DNA of 64,000 bases. Origin: Blepharisma stoltei. Its lineage: Eukaryota > Ciliophora > Heterotrichea > Heterotrichida > Blepharismidae. Below the pieces are notes generated by a model that saw only the letters and a program-made list of their open reading frames with translations, was not told the DNA's origin and ran no database searches. Shown here piece by piece: positions 58,570-64,000 of this stretch. Within the stretch, counting starts at the first letter, position 1; each line of letters begins with the position of its first letter. The stretch is from assembly GCA_914767885.1 (NCBI GenBank), contig CAJZBQ010000003.1, positions 1-64,000 on the forward strand, written 5' to 3'. The translations under genes were made by a program, and so were the position numbers.

Positions 58570-59961
58570 CTATTCTTTGCTATTCAACACTTCTTCGATT
58601 TCTTTGACTTGGCTTATCATATTTTCAAACTCATGTATCGAACTCCCTGCAAAAGTCCTTAAAATTACTTCATATTTCTGGGCTTTCAGCTGCTTAAATT
58701 TCGGTATATCTAAATTTGCTAATTTTGCTGCTGAGATTGTGCTGATATTTGAGAGCGCCAAAATTTCTTTTTGCATGTCACCGATGCTGCTTTCTAGAAG
58801 CTGCGAGTTTCTTTCTCTGGAATTCGTAGAAAATATCTGGGAAAGCATTTTTTTGCCTGCTTGGATTTTGAGCATGCGTGTCTTTTCTGTTTCCATTTTG
58901 CTTTCAATTTCCATTTGGCGCTTATCGATTTCTTTTTTTGTATCAATTGCGTCGATCATTGCTTTTAAATCGATGATTTCTCATCTGACCCAGTCTAAAA
59001 GCACGAAAAAAGGATTTGAGTATATTTCTCTGGGGGAAACTGATAAGGCTTTGCTGCCGTATTGTTCTTGGTAAAATTTGCTGAGGCTGTTTACTCCTGT
59101 CATAAGTTGTGTTAGCTCTGATTCGAAATTTTCAAAATAATCCACATTGATTTTGCAGAGATTTTCGAATTTTTCTAAAGCTTCAATGCCGATTTTGAAG
59201 AACGCGCGGCCTTCGCTGACTGTTTTTTCGTTTTGCTCATTGTAGGTTTCTTTAGCATAATCCTTGAAAATTTTTGTGTATTTTGGAGAAATATCTTGAT
59301 AAGGCTGTTTTCTAAATCTTTGTTTGAAATTTTTTTTTTTTTTTTAAATATTTTAATAATAAATATTAATATATTTATGACAGGAGTAAGCAATAATTTA
59401 TGATAAACGCCTGGATTTTTAATAAATTGCTGAAATTCATCAGACTCATAAAGATAGTTATACGATACAATTCTGCTTATGAACAAATTATAGAGCTTCA
59501 TCATTTTTTCAATAAATCTTGGATTAATATTGTTCTAATTAGAAAATTACTGCATTTTGTTTAGGAGGGACTGGAGGTATATAGCACCCAGGCCAATTGT
59601 GCACTAAAACACTTCTCAATGTTCTAAAATCTTTAGAGCTTCTGTGTGCTTCATAGGTTCCTGAAGAATCATGGCCTTGGATTATATAATAAACATGCTT
59701 TTTAATAAGGTTTGACTTTGTGGAATAGCTGCATACAGAAGCTCCTATTTTGTTGTCTAATTCAGACTCAGTTAGGTGAAGAACACTGTCAGAGTTTTTA
59801 TTAATAATTGGAGATTTTTCTTCTTCAGGTAAAATTTCTTCATTGCTGAATAATTTATTAGTAATGGGACGGGGGACTGTAGACGCGAGCGGATCAAGGA
59901 GTATTTCATTGGCTGAAGATTTTATGTTGGAGTCTTCTTCCTCATATTTTACCTCTTCCAT
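58570..59961 (-). CDS. PX-BAR sorting nexin
   Basis: The acidic N-terminus is followed by a PX domain (KKHVYYIIQGHDSSGTYEA, RSSKDFRTLRSVLVHNWPGC, IPPVPPKQ, then after a 16-nt intron INPRFIEKMMKLYNLF and SDEFQQFI). A long helical BAR-type region runs to the end (FFKIGIEALEKFENLCKINV to KEIEEVLNSKE). PX binds phosphoinositides and BAR senses curvature, so endosomal sorting is likely. The join around 59335-59400 is unresolved: a short AT-rich insert and an A16 run separate the frames (2 mod 3 must be removed). Confidence 0.82.
59535..59550 (-). other. 16-nt intron
   Basis: GTAATTTTCTAATTAG on the minus strand; splicing joins PPKQNA to NNINPRFIEK inside the PX domain. Confidence 0.88.
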
Positions 59962-60178
59962 ATGTTTTATCTGCTATTTAAATAAGTCAACTTATATATT
60001 GCAAAATAGATGATGTCATTTATTTGGGATTTTAATGGAAAAATTCATTAATTTACAGAAAATCTTCTCTAAAAATATTTTTAAACTAAGATAAGCGATT
60101 TTATTTTTAATTACAAGCTACTTCATTAAAAATCTTAATATTAGTTATCTACTTTTAATTTTAACAGTCGAATTATAA

Positions 60179-60766
60179 ATGGATTCAAATATCAACTTAA
60201 CGATTAGTCCAAGTCTGGACTGCTTATACTTAGCATCTAGTTTCTCTTCAAGTATCCAACCAAATTTCAGAAAAAAACTATTAGAAAAAGCTTTAAGCAA
60301 AGAAAATCTAAATTTAATCCCAGAATCCCCTGTTAATTTACCAATAGCCTATTTTACCGATAAAAGCCCAAAGCAGATCAATAGTGGGAAAATTTCATTT
60401 ACTGATACTTTTATCAAGAAAAAGCCTACTCAAATAGTTGGCGAAATCGAATCCAAGCCAAAATTTGTACCAATTTCTCCTGTTTTAAATAAAAAGAAAA
60501 AACAAATTCGTAGCCAAAATTCTTCATGTGCAAAAAAAACTGCAAAAAAGCTTGATAAAAGCACAGAATTAGTAAGGTGTGCAAGCACTGATATAAAAAA
60601 GAGAAAAAGTGCATTAAATGCTTATATTGAAGAAAAAATAAATTTTTTATCAAAAAGCAGATCTATGACTCCACTTGGCAACACGAGGCTTAATAATGCA
60701 ATTTCTTCACTTAATGCTAAGAAAATAAGTGTAAGATTTATGCTGCATTGAATTATTTGATTATAA
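60179..60766 (+). CDS. small basic protein
   Basis: 195 aa, with TGA=Trp twice near the end (MLHWIIWL then TAA 60764). Lys/Ser-rich (NKKKKQIRSQNSSCAKKTAK) with Ser-Pro sites. No domain recognised. Similar in style to its downstream neighbours. Confidence 0.65.
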
Positions 60767-60860
60767 AAAAAATATAAGGTCATAACTTAAATAATCCAGA
60801 AATAATTAGCTGAATAAAAGACCTAAAATTATTGTATTAACAATTTGGAATACATAGGAA

Positions 60861-62826
60861 ATGAAAAAAGTTGAAAATACCCAAGACTGGAACGAAATTT
60901 CTTGCTCTATTATTTACTTACTGTGCGAGATTGACCCAAATATAAAAATCACTACTAAAGAGCATATGAGAGAAGAATTATCAAGATATTTCAGAAACCC
61001 AGGCCACGTCGTGCAAGTTTTAAGAAAGCTACCTGAGCTTCTGGTAGAAAAAAAAATATCAAAAAGTAAAAAACATATAGAAAATATCATTAAAGCTCAT
61101 CAGCATTTCTTAAAAGCTGATTTATCCAAACTCTCAAAAAACACAAATACTTCTGAAATAATCAAATTATTAGGCGAAATTTTCAGCTGCTGCAGAGATG
61201 GAGAATACTTTGAACCATTTAAAGCAAGCTTTATAGATAATCCTAAACCCCCCCCCCCTCCGTGAGCGAACAAAACCATTAGAAAAATCGCCATTTTTTG
61301 ACCAAAAACCCACCCTCCGTGAGTGAACAAAAATATTTTTAATAGAAAAAATTTTAATAGAAAAAAATTTTGCTATATAAGTGATAATTAGTATAATGAA
61401 ATCTAGAGCTAATTCTGTTTAATTTTAAACAAATTGCGTTTTAAAACATAAATTTTGCAAATTAAATTAGTATTTGCTTCCCAATTTTTGCAAATTAGGA
61501 TTTTTTTTTTAAATTTCGAAAAAAAATATTTTTTATAAAATTTATATATAAATTGTTTTTTAAAAAAAAAAATTAACCCCCCTCCGTGAGTGAACAAAAT
61601 TTTTTTTGTTCGCTCACGGAGGGGGGGGGGGGAGTAAAGAATTATTTTTAATGAATTTAGAAGAGCTTTGTGCTTCTCCAATAAAAAATCGAGAAATTGA
61701 AGAAAATAGTGAAAGCACAACCACTTGTAAAAAAATTACAAAAAAAGAAGAAAGTAGCGTTGATAAAGAAAAAAATATTGACAATATTGCAGAGATAACT
61801 AAAGAAGACGCTGATAAACAGAATTTTCTTATAGAAAATATAGATAATGCTTCTATATCAGAAATAGAAGGCGAGGATAAACCTATGCTTGACGACTGGT
61901 TTGAGCTTGAAGATTTGAGCCAAGGAGAAACGACTGATAAAAAAAGCGAAGAAGAAATTGCCAATATCTCTAGTATTGGCTTACAAAATATCTCCTATGG
62001 CGATTTCTCGTTAAAAAGTCCTTATATTTATCAAGAAGGGTCTTCATTTTCTTCACTAGAAAGATCAGAAAAATTCCGCTCTGTTCCTCGCTTATCAAAT
62101 GACCCAGAAACATCAAAATTTTCGTTATTAAATAAATTCTATCAAAAATCTGGGTATGTCACCAAAGAACCTCCAGTTCTGCATGATATTTTAATGACAC
62201 CTGAAGTCCCACCAGCAATTTCGGAAAATGATACTCCAAATTTTTCAGCTTTTCCAAAAGATGAGCAAAGAAATATTTTGAACTCATCCAATAAAAAGCC
62301 ATTAATTTCTCCATTGCCACTTCACTGCTTAAATTCCCCTGTAATAAAGCCTAAATCTACACAAACCACTCCTAGAAAAAGTGAAAACCATTCAAAAATA
62401 ACGCAAAAGTTAACGGAGCTTAATAGAAGAGTTGAAGAACAAAAACAATTTCAAATCGAAACTAGGTACAATAAAATGCTAGAAGAGAAATTTCAAATAT
62501 TTTTAGAAGGTAAACTGAGAGAAGAAAAAAATAAAAAAATTTCGCAATTTCAAAAGAAACATGTTTGGATTTCTGAGTTCAAAAACACTATGGATTCTAT
62601 TAGTTTTGGGAAGCATTCTGACATAAAAACGGTGAGTAAAGTAAAAGAATCTTTTATTTCTCACCTTTCTGATAGACTATACAATCGAATTTTGGCAAAA
62701 GCTCAAAAACACATAGAAGAAGAGCAAAACCACTATGATTGTGCTTTAGAACTCAAAGAAGCCCAAGCAGAAATCATAAAGGAAAAGCAAAAATTGTTGA
62801 AGCTTTTATCAAAATATTATAAGTAA
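60861..62826 (+). CDS. coiled-coil protein, MITE-interrupted
   Basis: 524 aa after removing 61244-61634. The N-terminal 125 residues form a helical domain (WNEISCSIIYLLCEIDPNIK, VQVLRKLPELLVEKKI). Then comes a long acidic/Ser-rich disordered region, then a C-terminal coiled coil (KLTELNRRVEEQKQFQIETR, AQKHIEEEQNHYDCALELKE). The N-terminal piece resembles NEK-associated or CEP-type helical domains only loosely. Possibly centrosomal or axonemal (inference). Confidence 0.78.
61244..61634 (-). mobile_element. IES, TAACTCCCCC-class MITE (391 bp)
   Basis: TA-bounded, near intact, palindrome at the right end. Length is 1 mod 3; excision joins SFIDNP to KELFLMNLEEL. Confidence 0.95.
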
Positions 62827-62851
62827 GTTTAAAATTATTTAAAAAATTAAT

Positions 62852-63109
62852 ATGTCGAGCACAAGCTATATCATTTCTAAGCATATAATAGATCCGATTC
62901 CGAGTACCCCTTGTAGTGCTTTATCAAATAGTTATTTGCAGGAGACTGAGTATAATTCAGATATTGATAATTCGATCAGGAATGAAATAGAGGATAAATT
63001 TTCGAAATCAAAAATAAACCAAACTTATGTCTTCCCAAGACTAAAGCCACCAATTACATTGCAGGGAAAATTTACAAGGGCGACTTCTAAGCACCATTCA
63101 TTAATATAG
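62852..63109 (+). CDS. small Ser-rich protein
   Basis: 85 aa, MSSTSYIISKHIIDPIPSTP..., 26 bp after the preceding gene. No family; clear ATG and TAG. Low complexity, moderate confidence. Confidence 0.5.
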   Translation: MSSTSYIISKHIIDPIPSTPCSALSNSYLQETEYNSDIDNSIRNEIEDKFSKSKINQTYVFPRLKPPITLQGKFTRATSKHHSLI

Positions 63110-63176
63110 CTAATTACATTAAATATGCTTAAAATGAGGCAAAAAATAGCTATATAATTCATAAGCTTAAGAATTT

Positions 63177-63497
63177 ATGAAGCACGGTATATCGGAAACT
63201 GAAAAAAATAATTCAAGGCTTGAACTTTCTTCGAAAAAGAAATTGCTTATATACAAGACGTACAGTGATCAAAATAAAAGCCACTTAAGAATGAAATCTT
63301 TAAGCTTAATAAAAGCTGATTTAATATCAAATCCTAGGCACAAGAGGGTTGAAAGCGATATAACTTCTTATCCAAGCAAATTTTTAAAATCACCTTATCT
63401 ACGATCGCCTAGAAAACTCCCGAAGTTAAAGTCCTTAATAAAGAAAAATTTAACTCATATGAGAATCAAAGGAAATTTGCCAACGAAAGAAGCTTAA
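63177..63497 (+). CDS. small basic protein
   Basis: 106 aa, MKHGISETEKNNSRLELSSK..., rich in Lys/Arg and Ser-Pro (LRSPRKLPKLKSLIKK). No family recognised. It could be the 3' part of one gene with the preceding ORF if an IES or intron lies between them, but I see no clean join. Confidence 0.5.
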   Translation: MKHGISETEKNNSRLELSSKKKLLIYKTYSDQNKSHLRMKSLSLIKADLISNPRHKRVESDITSYPSKFLKSPYLRSPRKLPKLKSLIKKNLTHMRIKGNLPTKEA

Positions 63498-63603
63498 ATT
63501 TGCTAATTTATGAGTTATTTTTTAAAGAATTAAAATAAATATTGGTTGAGATCAATGATACTGATTGATGAAGCTAGCCTTATATATAAATTTTAATATT
63601 AGA

Positions 63604-63781
63604 TATAATAATTGCCCGAGGATGGCGCTATCTTGCGCCATCCTCGGGCAATTCAAAAATGGCCCCACACCGGAAATTGAACCCACGTGTGGGGCCATTT
63701 TTGGTGTGTGTAGAACATCGACTTCCACGAACCAAAAAATGGCCCCACACGTGGGTTCAATTCCGGTGTGGGGCAATTTCT
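63604..63781. mobile_element. GC-rich palindromic TATAG-class element
   Basis: The right end (complement) reads TATAGAAATTGCCCC, sharing TATAGAAATTGCC with the element at 37482. It has an 18-bp stem hairpin at 63611-63652 and inverted 50-bp arms (ATGGCCCCACACCGG...) at about 63656-63705 and 63730-63780. Each arm holds GGTTCAATTCC or its complement, which matches the B-box consensus of RNA polymerase III promoters. Confidence 0.7.
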
Positions 63782-63832
63782 ATATATGTCTTACAAACAC
63801 AAATTTTTTAATTAAATCATAAATTAAGATAT

Positions 63833-63867
63833 TAACTCATCCCCTCTGTGAGCGAACAAAATCATTG
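63833..63867 (-). mobile_element. solo end of a TAACTCCCCC-class MITE
   Basis: TAACTCATCCCCTCTGTGAG then GCGAACAAAATCATTG, matching only the outer 35 bp of the MITE; TA follows at 63868. Confidence 0.6.
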
Positions 63868-63872
63868 TAACT

Positions 63873-64000
63873 GTTATTGAATCAAAGTATAAAGTAGCTT
63901 CTGCGTTTATGTTTTATCACCTTGAGGCTCTTCAGTATTTCTTGGCCAAAATCTCTCTCAAAACCACGACAGGTATATATAACGACAACATTGCCAGTTT
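63873..64000 (+). CDS. possible partial exon running off the window
   Basis: Open to the end: VIESKYKVASAFMFYHLEAL, QYFLAKISLKTTTGIYNDNI. No start is seen. It might begin upstream of the MITE end at 63833. Identity unknown. Confidence 0.35.

Noticed and set aside
63730-63780. tRNA gene suggested by GGTTCAATTCC
   Set aside because: No acceptor or anticodon stems can be drawn; only a B-box-like string within a palindrome.
63552-63822. ORFs spanning the palindrome near 63.6-63.8 kb
   Set aside because: They translate inverted repeats and mirror each other on both strands.

Overview
The window reads as one end of a germline (micronuclear) chromosome of a heterotrich ciliate, most likely Blepharisma. 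Four things in the sequence say so. (1) It opens with about 1.37 kb of CCCTAACA telomere repeats. (2) TGA sits inside conserved domains where Trp is expected, while TAA and TAG end genes. (3) Introns are only 15-17 nt. (4) Many genes are broken by TA-flanked inserts, and removing the insert with one TA copy exactly restores the frame. I resolved 16 such intragenic inserts (internal eliminated sequences, IESs) and three retroposon-like inserts flanked by 11-15 bp duplications. After their conceptual removal, the interrupted genes have lengths divisible by three and continuous domains.

Layout: telomere (1-1375); an OSCA/TMEM63-type channel (1669-6187); a prohibitin fragment; FYVE coiled-coil; katanin p80; ankyrin protein split by a 2.8 kb IES; OTU-like protein without its Cys; SPX-EXS phosphate exporter (to 17467). 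A giant TPR gene and a 'CTFxP' EF-hand-like gene lie on the minus strand (17490-24987). Then come a small basic protein, two kelch paralogues, a RING-H2 membrane protein, a polytopic membrane protein, a protein kinase, IQ-motif proteins (the largest 1140 aa, 39249-43620), two F-box-like paralogues, centriole/cytoskeleton-like coiled-coil genes, an Ariadne-type RBR ligase, a PX-BAR sorting nexin and several small low-complexity genes up to 63.5 kb. Genes are dense, AT-rich and mostly intron-poor.

Two kinds of terminal repeat recur among the inserts. One is a roughly 360-390 bp MITE with ends TAACTCCCCC and four copies of a CTCCGTGAGTGAAC motif (about 11 full, decayed or nested copies). The other is a heterogeneous, often palindromic class starting TATAG. 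A separate set of GC-richer retroposon-like elements has short-motif tails, one expanded to about 1 kb of (ATT)n. Nested insertions show that MITEs have jumped into MITEs, and palindromes into retroposons.

Functionally the genes lean toward cilium/cytoskeleton, membrane transport and ubiquitin signalling, as expected for a ciliate. There is no operon logic. All calls come from reading the sequence; no searches were run.
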